Source: Ancylomarina euxina (lineage in GTDB: Bacteria; Bacteroidota; Bacteroidia; Bacteroidales; Marinifilaceae). Taken from it: DNA of 64,000 nucleotides. The notes under the pieces were generated by a model that saw only the letters and a program-made list of their open reading frames with translations, did not search any database and was not told the DNA's origin. Where the stretch lies: NCBI RefSeq assembly GCF_003863355.1, contig NZ_QQWG01000017.1, forward strand, positions 1-64,000. The letters run 5' to 3'. Position numbers and translations under genes: made by a program. Shown here piece by piece: positions 16,315 to 26,398 of this stretch (position 1 is the first letter of the stretch; each line of letters opens with the position of its first letter).

Positions 16315-18549
16315 TTAGTCAATTTTTCTTATTCTAATCTGATCGATAAGTGCAGCTGTATTTTTGATATTTTGATTTTCGTTGAATCTCTCAAGTTTCA
16401 AGTTTAAATCGTTGCTACCTTTTTTCAAATTGATTTTAAGGGTGTTCGAAAATCCCCAGTTTTTCCAATCATCCTCACCACGTTGTGGAAATACCACAGT
16501 CCCTAAATAGTCATGCGAAACCCACAGGCTGCGGGTAGCACATTGATTATTGCTGGTTAAAGACCCATTACCATTGGCATACCTGAAATCTATATAATAA
16601 GTTCCCGATTCTTTGACCTTTAACTTGAAAATGAAGTTGGGATTCTTTTTAGGATTAAGCTCGATGTAGGGATTCTTCTGATTGGAGAACCACTCAGCTT
16701 CAATAATCTGAAATTTTTCCTTGGGATTAATGTAAACTGGCTCACTTAAAAATGATTGATACTTATTCTTATCTACACTTTCCAGCTGATATTCACAATT
16801 GATTTTTGACTCTGGAAGTTGAAAAACCGTATCTCGAGTTTCATGAATTAATTTACCATTACAGAAAATTCGATACTTCCTCTCATCTTCATGATGTTGC
16901 CAAACCAAACTTGAATCAATTAACTTAACTTGTGGTATTTCGGGTGAAAACGCATTTTGCTTTAATTTAATTTTCGATCGATATGACATATTATTTGTCA
17001 TCTCGATAACGATTTTATGGTGCCCTTTGAGCAGACCAGAGACTTCATTTTCATTTAAAGGAAAGCTATCAATCATGAATGAATTGATTTGATTTCCAAA
17101 ACCTAAAACCTTAATATCCAAAGTAGAGTTTCTATACTTGAGATTTGTAATATTCATTTCACCTTTAAAATCTCTAGGAATAAACGGGCTAATCTGAAGG
17201 TGATCTTCTTTAAAATTTAAACCAAATAGGACTCTGTAAATACTGGATAAAGAACCCGCGACACTCCAAAGTTGTCTGTTCGAATTAATTGCAGTTCCTT
17301 TAAAATCACCTGTTTCAGCCACCATGTTTTCCTTGTTGGTCAGAAATAAGGCTGATGATCTGATTAAAGATGCTAAACCCTGTTTTACAGATTCGTCATT
17401 TTTAGTTTTTGTAGATGCCCAATTCCAATAAGCTTGTACAAAAGGCCAAATACTATTATTGTGATAAGGCGAAATGTTTGGAATTTGAGGGTAGAAGCAT
17501 GGCACACCATAAGGTAGTTGAACCGTATTCATAATGATCTGCTTTTTTTGCTCATCATCAGCAATATCAAAAAGGATACAAAGGCTTTGTCCTAGATTCT
17601 CCGTTCGATTTGAAAGCAAGGGTGAGCGTGAATTGTATTTAAATTGAGCATAAACCTTTTTGTCTTTTATCCAGAATTTCTCATTAATACTTTTCTTTAA
17701 GGCTTTGGATATATGTTGATATTTTTGAGTGTCATGATTAAGTATTTTACCCATTTTTGATAAAATAATTAAGTTTTGATAATGCACAGCCTGAGTACTT
17801 AGTGAAAATGCACTGTAAATATCTTTGGCATCCATCCACTTGGGATAGCTTTGTTCTCTCCAATCGAGAAATGAAGACTCTCCTTTAAAAAGATGTTCAT
17901 TATAGTCCCAAACGACATTCAGATCGGTTTCTGTCGATTTTTTTATAATAGAATAAGCTTTTTTAAGCCATTGTTTATCTCCTGTACTGAGATAAATCTC
18001 CCAAGCTGCTGTTGACCAAATCATCCTATCCGAACTAATGGGCCAGGATCCACCTGTACCTGTATCTTGAATGATCCTCCCATTTTTAACCTTATGCAGC
18101 AGGCTTTTTTTAGATATCTCGGGATTTGTAATGGCTAATGCTAAAATAACAGAGTAACTGATATCTCGCGTCCAAACACCTTTCCACTTTTCTCCGGTAT
18201 CAAATAAGCTATCCTGATTAATATTCATCTCTAACTCCTCCAAAGACATATTATATAGTGCATTTAGAATTTGAAAGTGGGAATCAAATTTAGGATAGTG
18301 TGAGATATCTTTGGTGAGATGCCAATGAAGCGTATCATTTTTAGTTTTTGTACTATCAGTAGGATAATTGGATATAAGATGAGTGGCACTTAATGCTTTT
18401 GCATAAAAGTCACCTTGTTTTACAGCATCTGGAAATACCTTATATTCTTGTGAATGATGCAAATTGATCTGATTAAAATCACAACTAGAAATCAAAACAG
18501 AACAAAAAACGATACTTAAGTATTGTATGAATAAGCCGTATGGTTTCAT
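16315..18549 (-). CDS. surface lipoprotein, six-hairpin glycosidase-like with C-terminal carbohydrate-binding-like domain
   Basis: 744 residues. The lipobox ends at Cys23 (VLISSC). Residues about 95-450 carry (alpha/alpha)6-barrel features: GVWTRDISYSV, a GTGGSWPISSDRMIW turn, SSFLDWREQ and SIWPFVQAYWNWAS, with acidic residues suited to an inverting glycosidase. A beta region follows. The last 130 residues (AEWFSNQKNP... to the end) look like a CBM6/35-type sandwich. The exact GH family was not recognised. It is expressed alone, divergent from the Crp-type regulator, with no susCD adjacent. Confidence 0.7.
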   Translation of the reverse strand: MKPYGLFIQYLSIVFCSVLISSCDFNQINLHHSQEYKVFPDAVKQGDFYAKALSATHLISNYPTDSTKTKNDTLHWHLTKDISHYPKFDSHFQILNALYNMSLEELEMNINQDSLFDTGEKWKGVWTRDISYSVILALAITNPEISKKSLLHKVKNGRIIQDTGTGGSWPISSDRMIWSTAAWEIYLSTGDKQWLKKAYSIIKKSTETDLNVVWDYNEHLFKGESSFLDWREQSYPKWMDAKDIYSAFSLSTQAVHYQNLIILSKMGKILNHDTQKYQHISKALKKSINEKFWIKDKKVYAQFKYNSRSPLLSNRTENLGQSLCILFDIADDEQKKQIIMNTVQLPYGVPCFYPQIPNISPYHNNSIWPFVQAYWNWASTKTKNDESVKQGLASLIRSSALFLTNKENMVAETGDFKGTAINSNRQLWSVAGSLSSIYRVLFGLNFKEDHLQISPFIPRDFKGEMNITNLKYRNSTLDIKVLGFGNQINSFMIDSFPLNENEVSGLLKGHHKIVIEMTNNMSYRSKIKLKQNAFSPEIPQVKLIDSSLVWQHHEDERKYRIFCNGKLIHETRDTVFQLPESKINCEYQLESVDKNKYQSFLSEPVYINPKEKFQIIEAEWFSNQKNPYIELNPKKNPNFIFKLKVKESGTYYIDFRYANGNGSLTSNNQCATRSLWVSHDYLGTVVFPQRGEDDWKNWGFSNTLKINLKKGSNDLNLKLERFNENQNIKNTAALIDQIRIRKID

Positions 18550-18707
18550 AGATTAGTTTTAGTGTCAGTTTAAAGATAGTCGAAAATGATCAGCAAAAAA
18601 ACTGTTTGAAAGCTTGAAGACGCGGTGATTGCTTGATTCTTAAACAAGAAGGTTATTGCTTATTGAATTCAATCAAAAAAGCATTAAATTAAAGTACTCA
18701 TAAATGA

Positions 18708-19385
18708 ATGATGTGGATGAAAGATAATATATGGTGTTTAGAGGATGTGAATTTGTATCATATTCTATGTCCTCATAAGTTAAAAGATTTTGCAGAGAAT
18801 CATTTTCAGAATTTTAAGAATGGTGACTTTATTTATTTTCCTGGAGATACTTCTAAAAGAGTATTCATGATAAGTAAAGGGAAGGTTAAGATTGTATCAT
18901 ATAATGAAAAAGGTGATGAACTTGTTAAAGCGATATTAGGGAAGGGGGAAATATTTGGTGAAAAAGTCATTTTAGGAGCTAATGAGAGAGCGGATTATGC
19001 CATGGCTTGTACAGAACCAACACTGCTGTGTCCAATGGATTTACCAACTATGTATAAGTTGATGCGTGATAACGAAAAGTTTGGTTTATCCATTTATAAG
19101 CTTATTGGATTGAGACTTAAGAAAATGGAACGTCGGTTTGAGTCCCTTCTTTTTCATGATGTTCGCACCCGTTTGTGCGAGTTTATCAAAGACTTAGCTG
19201 ACGAGAATGGAAAAAAACGAGCTGGTCTAATTTGTATCAGTCATTTTTACACTCAAAAAGACTTTGCCGACTTAATTGGAACGAAACGAGAAACGGTTAC
19301 TCGACTCTTTAATGAATTAAAGCAAGAAGGAATCATTAATTATTCTAGAAAGGAAATTCAAATTCTGTGTTACGATAAGCTATAA
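18708..19385 (+). CDS. Crp/Fnr-family transcriptional regulator
   Basis: 225 residues: a cyclic-nucleotide-binding-like beta-roll (about 25-140; GDFIYFPGDTSKRVFMISKG, GEIFGEKVIL) and a C-terminal winged helix whose recognition helix is KRETVTRLFNELK (about 193-205). There is no N-terminal Cys cluster, so an FNR-type oxygen sensor is unlikely. The GEIFGE stretch lacks the canonical cAMP pocket Arg-Ser pair, so the ligand is unknown. Start at 18708; a second ATG three bases later is equally possible. Confidence 0.85.
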   Translation: MMWMKDNIWCLEDVNLYHILCPHKLKDFAENHFQNFKNGDFIYFPGDTSKRVFMISKGKVKIVSYNEKGDELVKAILGKGEIFGEKVILGANERADYAMACTEPTLLCPMDLPTMYKLMRDNEKFGLSIYKLIGLRLKKMERRFESLLFHDVRTRLCEFIKDLADENGKKRAGLICISHFYTQKDFADLIGTKRETVTRLFNELKQEGIINYSRKEIQILCYDKL

Positions 19386-19435
19386 TTTTGTGCTTATACA
19401 AAGTGCGGAATATCGAAATATATGGATTAAGAAGA

Positions 19436-19467
19436 GCTGCAATATTAATTATTGCAGTTTTTTTTAT
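19436..19467 (+). terminator. terminator after the Crp/Fnr gene
   Basis: CTGCAA/TTGCAG stem followed by eight T's, 50 bases past the stop. Confidence 0.7.
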
Positions 19468-19591
19468 GAGAATGAGCAAATGTGATGCAGCTTACATTTT
19501 AAGGCAAGTCAATAACCTAATTTTAAATTATTGAATTTTTTGGAAGGGATTGACTATTAAATTCATAATTGAAACGTATAACATTTTTATC

Positions 19592-20878
19592 ATGAAAAAT
19601 TTAATTTACGCCTTAGTTGCAAACATTTTCCTTTTGTCATCATGTCTTGATGATGATACAAAGATGATTCCCATTGAGAAAGGAACTTTTACATTAAAGT
19701 TTGAAAATATTCAAATGGGAAAAGCCTATTTTAATTCTGGAACAACAGATGGGATAGGGCCTGGAGGAAGCTATACTTTTAGTTTTAATGCAGGGAAAGG
19801 AGCGAAGCTTTCCTTGGCGACGATGCTAGCCCAGACGAATGATTTGTTTTATGCATTTGGAGATGAGGGTGTTTCTCTTTATACGGTAGGTGGCGATGCT
19901 GTTGTTGGAGATCTTAGTTCCGAATTAATGCTCTGGGATGCCGGTACGGAGGTGAATCAAATGCCAGGAACAGGTGCTGATCAGGCACCACGTCAAGCAG
20001 GTCCAAATACAGGTGCTGCCGAGAATGGAACCGTAAAGTTGATAGCTGATGTGAACGATGGATATACCTATCCAGCACTTTCAGAAGTCATAAAAGTGGA
20101 ATTGTCTCATGACAGTGGAACGGAGTTTACAGTAACTTTGACAAATGTATCGGATACGTATGTCTTCCAGTCACCTTTGGCTCCTGGCGTGTGGGTTGTT
20201 CACAACGATGGTATGCCTATATTTACAGAGAACCAAGCTGCTGCCAATGGATTGGAGGGGCTTGCTGAAGATGGTATGAATGCTGAATTGGCCACTTATT
20301 TAGCTAATATGAGTGGTTATGTGTCTCCTTTTGCTCCAGGCGTATTTGCCATTAGTAATCAGGTGTATCCTTTATTTGAAGATGCTAAACCGGATAGGGG
20401 TGCAGGCTTGGAAGCCTTAGCAGAAGATGGTCGCCCAGATGCGTTGGATGCAAGTCTTGATGCTATGGCACATATTTGGTCTCATGGTGTATTTTCTATA
20501 CCCAATGGAATGAGTTCGGGAGCACCTATATTCCCTGGTGAGTATTATGAATTTAGTTTTGAAGCTCAGGAAGGTGATTATTTAAGTCTGGCGAGTATGT
20601 TGGTCCAATCGAATGATTTGTTTGTTGCCTTTGATGATATGGGGCTGGCTTTGTTTAATAATGGTGTTGCAAAAACAGGTGATATTACCAGTATGCTTAT
20701 GATTTGGGATGCAGGCACCGAAGAGAACGAATATCCAGGTGCGGGAAATAATCAAGCGCCTCGTCAAATTGCTGCTAATACTGGCACTAGTGAATCTAAA
20801 ACAGTTAGGCTAGTCGATAATGAGTTTGTTTTGCCATCGGTAGAACAATTAGTAAGAGTAACGATTAGTTTCAATTAG
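19592..20878 (+). CDS. spondin_N-domain lipoprotein with internal duplication
   Basis: 428 residues from ATG at 19592; upstream in-frame codons have no Shine-Dalgarno context. Lipobox ends LLSSC near residue 18. Two spondin_N-like units are visible: GGSYTFSFNAGKGAKLSLATM ...QTNDLFYAF in the first half and YYEFSFEAQ ...QSNDLFVAF in the second. A middle motif (PLAPGVWVVHN / PFAPGVFAISN, then GLEGLAEDG / GLEALAEDG) is also duplicated. Likely a surface-exposed, possibly metal-binding adhesion-type protein, with the role unknown. Flanked by terminators, so monocistronic. Confidence 0.82.
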   Translation: MKNLIYALVANIFLLSSCLDDDTKMIPIEKGTFTLKFENIQMGKAYFNSGTTDGIGPGGSYTFSFNAGKGAKLSLATMLAQTNDLFYAFGDEGVSLYTVGGDAVVGDLSSELMLWDAGTEVNQMPGTGADQAPRQAGPNTGAAENGTVKLIADVNDGYTYPALSEVIKVELSHDSGTEFTVTLTNVSDTYVFQSPLAPGVWVVHNDGMPIFTENQAAANGLEGLAEDGMNAELATYLANMSGYVSPFAPGVFAISNQVYPLFEDAKPDRGAGLEALAEDGRPDALDASLDAMAHIWSHGVFSIPNGMSSGAPIFPGEYYEFSFEAQEGDYLSLASMLVQSNDLFVAFDDMGLALFNNGVAKTGDITSMLMIWDAGTEENEYPGAGNNQAPRQIAANTGTSESKTVRLVDNEFVLPSVEQLVRVTISFN

Positions 20879-20909
20879 AGTGGTGTCAAATTGTTTATTC
20901 TGAATTGCA

Positions 20910-20937
20910 GGGAGTCTTTCATAGGACTCCTTTTTTC
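20910..20937 (+). terminator. terminator after the spondin gene
   Basis: GGAGTC/GACTCC stem with an 8-base loop and a T-run. Confidence 0.8.
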
Positions 20938-21054
20938 TTTTTTAATGATCTTGCCTTGGTTAAGCTTGTGGTGTAAATGAGACGATTGATCGAAATAACA
21001 GTGGTGATTAACAATTATTAACAGTTTATTGGCATTTCAAATTCACCCATAATA

Positions 21055-21062
21055 TACTTTTG
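21055..21062 (+). promoter_or_regulatory. candidate -7 box of the metal-uptake operon
   Basis: TACTTTTG fits TAnnTTTG, 68 bases ahead of the gene at 21130. A TTTG at -33 is not exact. Confidence 0.35.
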
Positions 21063-21129
21063 GGGGTCTTAAGGAATAGAACGTATTAAATGTGTTCACA
21101 TTCATAAATGTTAGGATAGACTGCAATAA

Positions 21130-21588
21130 ATGAAGAAACTATTTCGAAATACAATCTCAATTCTCCTGTTGGTTTTTTACCTAACAGGATTTTGTGGTTT
21201 GAATTTGTTGAAGCATTCTTGTTTTGCATGTCATCAGGATGATTTTCATCTGATTTATGATTTAGATAATTGTGGCGATGAAATGCATGTGTGTAAATCT
21301 GATCCACATCCCCATGTTATTCACTTTCATGGGAATTCTTCTCATGCGCATTTTAATAGTGAACCATGCTGTGCTTTAGAATTAATTTATCTAAAGAATT
21401 ATCCCAAGACCTTAGTAAAACAAGTTGTGAAATCACCTTTGGTTTCTAGTCTTGATTTATTTTTATGTGTTGATTTGCACTTTCATAATTTTATTGATAC
21501 GGGCAATGAAGTCAACAATGATGACCTCCAAAAAATTATTGATCCCCCTGAAATAACACAAGAATTATTGTGTTGCTACCGTTGTTGA
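21130..21588 (+). CDS. Cys/His-rich exported protein, HYC_CC_PP-like
   Basis: 152 residues with an N-terminal hydrophobic segment (ISILLLVFYLTGFCG). The remainder is rich in Cys and His: KHSCFACH, HVCKSDPHPHVIHFHG, EPCCALEL, DPPE and a terminal LLCCYRC. This order (HxC, CC, PP) recalls the small Bacteroidota proteins annotated HYC_CC_PP that precede TonB receptors; I place it there with moderate confidence. The abundant soft ligands suggest metal binding. It is followed by a TonB receptor and an HMA protein, which supports copper or a related metal. Confidence 0.7.
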   Translation: MKKLFRNTISILLLVFYLTGFCGLNLLKHSCFACHQDDFHLIYDLDNCGDEMHVCKSDPHPHVIHFHGNSSHAHFNSEPCCALELIYLKNYPKTLVKQVVKSPLVSSLDLFLCVDLHFHNFIDTGNEVNNDDLQKIIDPPEITQELLCCYRC

Positions 21589-21742
21589 TACCTATTTGTT
21601 AGTTATACGAATAGCTTAATTTTTAGGCTCCATGTGCGAGCTATGTAAGCTATAATTAATTTAATCTCACACAATTACTTACATGTTTGGCCTTAAACTC
21701 TATTGGGTAAGGTCTGTCATGACGCGTATAATATTATAGTAT

Positions 21743-23989
21743 ATGAAAAGGATATTAATTTTATTCCTTTCTCTAATTCCATTGTTTTCAGTTGCTGAAA
21801 CTTTTGAAGGAAGAATTGTTGAAAAATTATCAAATAAAAAAGAAGCCCCATTGCCAGGTGCATCTGTATTTTGGAAAAACACAAGCACAGGAACAGCTAC
21901 AGATGTTAATGGTCGTTTTACCATTGATAAATCTAATAAATCAGATATTTTAGTTGTTCAATTCGTTGGTTATGAAACCCGTGAAATTGAAGTCAAAAAG
22001 TTGGAAGGTGAAAATCTGGTGATTGAAATGTCACCTAATATTGAATTAAACGAGGTTGTTGTTTCTAAGCGTAGGGCGGGAACTGTTCTCGACAGAGAAA
22101 ATCCCATTCAATCACAGAGTATAACAGGAGCTGAGCTTTGTAAAGCAGCTTGTTGTAACCTGGCTGAGAGTTTTGAAACCAACGCTTCGGTTGATGTCTC
22201 CTATGCCGACGCTGCCACTGGAGCGAAGTCAATTAAACTATTGGGGCTAACAGGGAAATATATTGAGATGATGACTGAAAAGAATCCCAATTTTAAGGGC
22301 TTGGCTTCAGTCTATGGTATGGTTTATGTCCCAGGTCCGTGGATGGAATCTATCCAGGTTTCAAAGGGTGTTGGTTCTGTCGTAAATGGTTTTGAATCGA
22401 TTACGGGTCAAATTAATATTGAGTATCAGAAACCTCAAAATGCTCCAGTACTTTATTTAAATGGCTATACAAACAGTATGGGCATGTCAGAGGGAAACCT
22501 GATTTCAGGTGTTAAGTTTTCGGATAATTTATCAACATCGATCTTGGCTCATGGGCAGGACAATACAAAAGAAATTGATCACAATAATGATCATTTTCTT
22601 GATGATCCTATGGTGCGACAGTATAATATCGTTAACAGGTGGTATTGGAAACCCAATAAAGATTGGATTACTCAGTTTGGTGTTAAGTTTATCGATGAGC
22701 AAAGAATTGGTGGGCAGAAAGGCTATGACGAAAGTAAAACCAATGACTTGAATAATGCCTATCGTATTGATATTGATACACGTCGTTATGAGGCGTTTGC
22801 GAAAATTGGTTACGTTTTTCCAAAGAATGATGAAAGAAGTATCGCATTGATTACCAATTTCTCATCTCATGAGCAAAAGTCGTTTTATGGCTTGAAAAAT
22901 TACGATGCAAACCAGAAGTATTTATATGCCAACTTGCTGTTTCAATCTTATATTGGAAATTTGAATCATAAATATACGGCTGGATTATCTTTTATTTATG
23001 ATGATTTTAATGATAATTTATATAAAACGGTAAATAATCAGAATGAAATAAATCCATTTAAACCTAAAGGAACTAACCGTTCTGAGAAGATTGCGGGTGC
23101 TTATGCTGAGTATACCTGGTTACCATCAGATGAAATTACTTTGCAAGCAGGATTGAGATATGATCACAATTCAGTTTATGGTGGTTTCGTTACGCCCCGT
23201 TTACATTTCAGATATAATTTTGCTGAAGGTTCGACCCTTCGTTTAGCAGCTGGTAGTGGACGACGTACTGCAAACCCAATTGCTGAAAATAGTTTCCTTT
23301 TGGCTTCAAACAGAACATTTAATATTCAGGCCGATTTAGAGCAAGAGAAGGCATGGAATTATGGTTTGAGTGTAACCCAATATTTTAATTTGTTTGGTCA
23401 GGACTTTACGGCATCAGCTGATTTCTATCGCACTGAATTTCAGAATCAAGTTATCGTAGATGTTGACCAGAACATAAATGAAGTTAGTTTCTACAACCTG
23501 GATGGGCAGTCATTTGCCAATAACTATCAGGTTGAATTAAAATTTGAGCCAGTAGATCGTTTAGATGTGACAACTGCATTACGTTTTTCTGATGTAAAAG
23601 CGGATATTAATAACGAATTCCAAACCGTACCCTATGTGAACAGATATAAAGGCTTGGTAAACCTATCGTATTCAACAAATATGAATATTTGGCAGTTCGA
23701 TTTTACAACACAGATTAATGGAGATATGCGCATTCCATCGGCTCCTGAAGAATTTATTCGACGTGAAAAATCTCCTGCTTATGCTATGCTAAATGCCCAA
23801 GTTACAAAGCGTTTCAAAATTTGGGAAGTTTATTTTGGAGCCGAGAACTTAGGTAACTACACACAAAAACACCCTATAATTGATGCAGGTGATCCTTTTG
23901 GAGGAAATTTTGATGCATCTATGATTTGGGGACCTATACAGGAACGTAAATTCTATTTAGGTGTACGTTTGACAATCGATAGAGATTAG
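21743..23989 (+). CDS. TonB-dependent outer-membrane receptor with CxxxCC plug motif, probable metal receptor
   Basis: 748 residues. Signal peptide about 1-18, carboxypeptidase-regulatory-like domain about 20-105 (PLPGASVFWKNTSTGTATD), plug about 120-235, then a 22-strand-type barrel ending in a beta-signature (FYLGVRLTI). The plug begins with a CxxxCC cluster (Cys133, Cys137, Cys138 in ELCKAACCNLAES), which could bind a metal. SusC proteins are about 1000 residues and have a SusD partner, so this belongs to the shorter siderophore/metal-type receptors. It lies between a Cys/His-rich protein and an HMA protein, probably one operon. Confidence 0.88.
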   Translation: MKRILILFLSLIPLFSVAETFEGRIVEKLSNKKEAPLPGASVFWKNTSTGTATDVNGRFTIDKSNKSDILVVQFVGYETREIEVKKLEGENLVIEMSPNIELNEVVVSKRRAGTVLDRENPIQSQSITGAELCKAACCNLAESFETNASVDVSYADAATGAKSIKLLGLTGKYIEMMTEKNPNFKGLASVYGMVYVPGPWMESIQVSKGVGSVVNGFESITGQINIEYQKPQNAPVLYLNGYTNSMGMSEGNLISGVKFSDNLSTSILAHGQDNTKEIDHNNDHFLDDPMVRQYNIVNRWYWKPNKDWITQFGVKFIDEQRIGGQKGYDESKTNDLNNAYRIDIDTRRYEAFAKIGYVFPKNDERSIALITNFSSHEQKSFYGLKNYDANQKYLYANLLFQSYIGNLNHKYTAGLSFIYDDFNDNLYKTVNNQNEINPFKPKGTNRSEKIAGAYAEYTWLPSDEITLQAGLRYDHNSVYGGFVTPRLHFRYNFAEGSTLRLAAGSGRRTANPIAENSFLLASNRTFNIQADLEQEKAWNYGLSVTQYFNLFGQDFTASADFYRTEFQNQVIVDVDQNINEVSFYNLDGQSFANNYQVELKFEPVDRLDVTTALRFSDVKADINNEFQTVPYVNRYKGLVNLSYSTNMNIWQFDFTTQINGDMRIPSAPEEFIRREKSPAYAMLNAQVTKRFKIWEVYFGAENLGNYTQKHPIIDAGDPFGGNFDASMIWGPIQERKFYLGVRLTIDRD

Positions 23990-24067
23990 ATTTTATTATC
24001 ATATAGATATTTAAACCATTGACTAACTGCCAAAGACCGAATGTCTGAAGCTTAAAAACAAATAAAC

Positions 24068-24382
24068 ATGAAAAATATAATCCAGAATTTAAAGAAGGCT
24101 ACTCTGGCCATTGCAATCATTTTGTTTACAACAGCTGCTTTTGCTGAGAAACAAGAGCTGAAAAAAATTGAAACGGTTGTTTTTAATGTAGAGATGGATT
24201 GCCAGGGATGTGCTAAGAAAATTGAAAAAAGTATGCCATTTGAAAAAGGGGTTAAGAATTTACAGATTGATTTCGAAAATCAAAAAGTGACCTTAACTTA
24301 TAAAACAAAGGCAACAACTAAAGAGGCTTTAAAAAAGGCAATTGAAAAACTGCATTTTAAAGTAACTGAAGTCAAACTTTAA
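24068..24382 (+). CDS. secreted heavy-metal-associated (HMA) domain protein
   Basis: 104 residues: signal peptide (about 1-26, ending FAE) and one HMA fold. The metal motif is MDCQGC with Cys45 and Cys48, and there is a typical second half (ALKKAIEKLHFKV). HMA proteins carry Cu(I) or similar ions. An exported version next to a TonB receptor suggests periplasmic hand-off after uptake. Spacing to the receptor is 78 bases. Confidence 0.88.
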   Translation: MKNIIQNLKKATLAIAIILFTTAAFAEKQELKKIETVVFNVEMDCQGCAKKIEKSMPFEKGVKNLQIDFENQKVTLTYKTKATTKEALKKAIEKLHFKVTEVKL

Positions 24383-24406
24383 TACAGGAATAACATTATT
24401 CGAAAG

Positions 24407-24436
24407 CGGTTTTCTTCAATGAGAACCGTTTTTTTT
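24407..24436 (+). terminator. terminator of the metal-uptake operon
   Basis: CGGTTTTC/GAGAACCG stem (G-T pair) followed by eight T's. Confidence 0.75.
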
Positions 24437-24456
24437 GCCTAAGTCGATATATCTCA

Positions 24457-24485
24457 CAAAAAAAGGCGCCATAAATGACGCCTTT
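24457..24485 (-). terminator. terminator of the M43 protease gene
   Basis: On the minus strand, an AAAGGCG/CGCCTTT stem is followed by T's, 30 bases past the protease stop. Confidence 0.75.
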
Positions 24486-24515
24486 AGATGAATTTTAATA
24501 AAGTATTAAGTCTTA

Positions 24516-25571
24516 TTAGTTTACAAAGCTTTCTCTTGCTCCACCAGTACTAAAGATAGCTCTCATTCTATCATTCTGTCCATTGGTAAACATATACATG
24601 CAATTATCATCCACATAGTCCATATAATTCATGGTCATGTCATTCGTTTTACAATGTACAGTTGGGTATGAAGGACAACCATAGTTAGCTCTATCAGAAC
24701 TAGGTGTATCAGCAACAAAGTCATCTTGTCTGCAACCACCATCACCCCAGATGTGACGTAAGTTTAACCAGTGACCTACTTCATGAGTAGCCGTTCTTCC
24801 GTGACCGTATTGGCCACCAGCAGGATTTTCACCAAAGTAATCGCTACCTATAACAACACCGTCAGTATCTAGTTCACCACCAGGAAATTGAGCATATCCT
24901 AAGATGCCACCACCAATTTCACATATCCAGAAATTCAAGTTGTTAGCAGGATCAGTTGCATCAATACCACCAAGGTTTGAATGCTTCATTGCATCATTAG
25001 TTCCCCAAGAAGTTTTAGTAGAAGCTTTTCTATTAATTGCTGCCACTACAAAAGTAATATCAACATCAGCTACTGCATTATTAAACTCATTAGGTACACC
25101 ACCTGTACCAGGGTTCATATCATTATAGTCCTCATTTAAAATCGCAATTTGAGAATTAATGTGAGCCTGAGTTACAGGATGATTAGCATCCTCAAGAATG
25201 TTAATAATAACAGGTATTGTAATGCTTCCCTGGTATGGTGTTGGCGCTGGAGTTCCTCCACCACCTGGCTTACCTTTAGAGGTCGCGTTAGTGCTTTTTG
25301 CTGCAATTAGTTTTCTTGTATGTTTTTCTACATTAAACATACGATTTTCCAAACTAGGATTTTCTTTTAATTGTCTGTTTAATACCTTCATACTACCACA
25401 CTGAGGACCATGTATGTGTCCTGACTTAGTAGTTTCTTCAGCAGTGTAAACATAGAAGTCGCTCATGTCTACAGCGATTTCTTCTTGGTCGGGTTTAATT
25501 TCATTAGCGTTGTTTTGGCAAGATCCTAGAACTAGGGCTAAACATGCTACTGAAAGAAAAATTCTTTTCAT
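24516..25571 (-). CDS. M43-family (pappalysin-like) zinc metalloprotease lipoprotein
   Basis: 351 residues. Lipobox ends at Cys18 (VLGSC). The metzincin zinc motif HEVGHWLNLRH spans residues 263-273 with catalytic Glu264, and the Met-turn is in MTMNYMDY (314-317). The Cys residues at 280, 299, 307 and 324 fit the disulfides of cytophagalysin-like M43B enzymes. A glycine/proline-rich linker (about 100-112) separates the N-terminal propeptide-like part, which contains GHIHGPQC, possibly a cysteine-switch type inhibitor. Acts at the cell surface or outside on proteins or peptides. Confidence 0.9.
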   Translation of the reverse strand: MKRIFLSVACLALVLGSCQNNANEIKPDQEEIAVDMSDFYVYTAEETTKSGHIHGPQCGSMKVLNRQLKENPSLENRMFNVEKHTRKLIAAKSTNATSKGKPGGGGTPAPTPYQGSITIPVIINILEDANHPVTQAHINSQIAILNEDYNDMNPGTGGVPNEFNNAVADVDITFVVAAINRKASTKTSWGTNDAMKHSNLGGIDATDPANNLNFWICEIGGGILGYAQFPGGELDTDGVVIGSDYFGENPAGGQYGHGRTATHEVGHWLNLRHIWGDGGCRQDDFVADTPSSDRANYGCPSYPTVHCKTNDMTMNYMDYVDDNCMYMFTNGQNDRMRAIFSTGGARESFVN

Positions 25572-26398
25572 AATAAGTTAGTTTTGGGGTTAAAATTTAA
25601 ATTAGGTTTATTAAAATCCGATCGAATATACATATAGTTTTTTAGAAAAAACAAATTAAGATGTTCATTTCTTATTAATGGATTCCTAGATTTCATCTGC
25701 AATAATTCTGTATTGTACTGTTTATGATGAGTGCGTGATGTTTATTTTTTTTTAATTATTTTTCAAATGTTAATAAAGTTTAAAATGGATTTGATTGAAT
25801 TATACTTTTTGTGTGTGGATTCAATTTTTATTAATTAGGAGTTAATTGGGTTTTAAACTTTATGTTGGTGTAAATAGATGTTTATTGTTTGTGAATCGAC
25901 TTTTATACTTGATTAATGGTTTGCTGCCTGATTCGTTTTATTATGTGTAATTAAAGAGTGTAACTATATGAGGTTTGTTTTAAATATTGTCTAATGAACA
26001 ATATAAATTGATGATTTGATCGTTTAAAGCATTGTCAGTTTTGATTCTTGTTTTTCTAAATAAATGTTTTGATTGATTTAGATGCTTCTTTTTGTTTTAA
26101 AATATATGTGTGGAAATTGTATTTTAAGTATAATGTTTAATTAAATAGTTTCAAACGACATGTTAATTAACAATAAGTAATTTTATTGGTTGAAATTTAA
26201 GAAGGCGTAGTGTATTTTGAATTCTTTTATCTCTTTTTTATAAAATATACTATTTAATTATTCTTGAGATTGATTTAGGACTAAATCTTAATTATAGATT
26301 TGAACTATTAGTTTGATAGGGTTTTTGAATTGTATAAATTTATAGATCTTTTTAATCATTAAGTGGTCGTTTTATTCGAAACTAATTAAGACAAAATC
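25572..26398. other. AT-rich gap without a recognisable gene
   Basis: 827 bases, visibly richer in A/T than its surroundings, between divergent genes. No open frame with a credible start and composition was found on either strand, and no tRNA-like fold. It must hold the promoters of both flanking genes. A weak minus-strand pair (TTTG at 25652-25655, then TATATTCG at 25623-25630) may serve the protease. Confidence 0.55.

Noticed and set aside
22509-22751. 80-codon plus-strand frame inside the TonB receptor
   Set aside because: Shadow in another frame of the clearly coding receptor gene.
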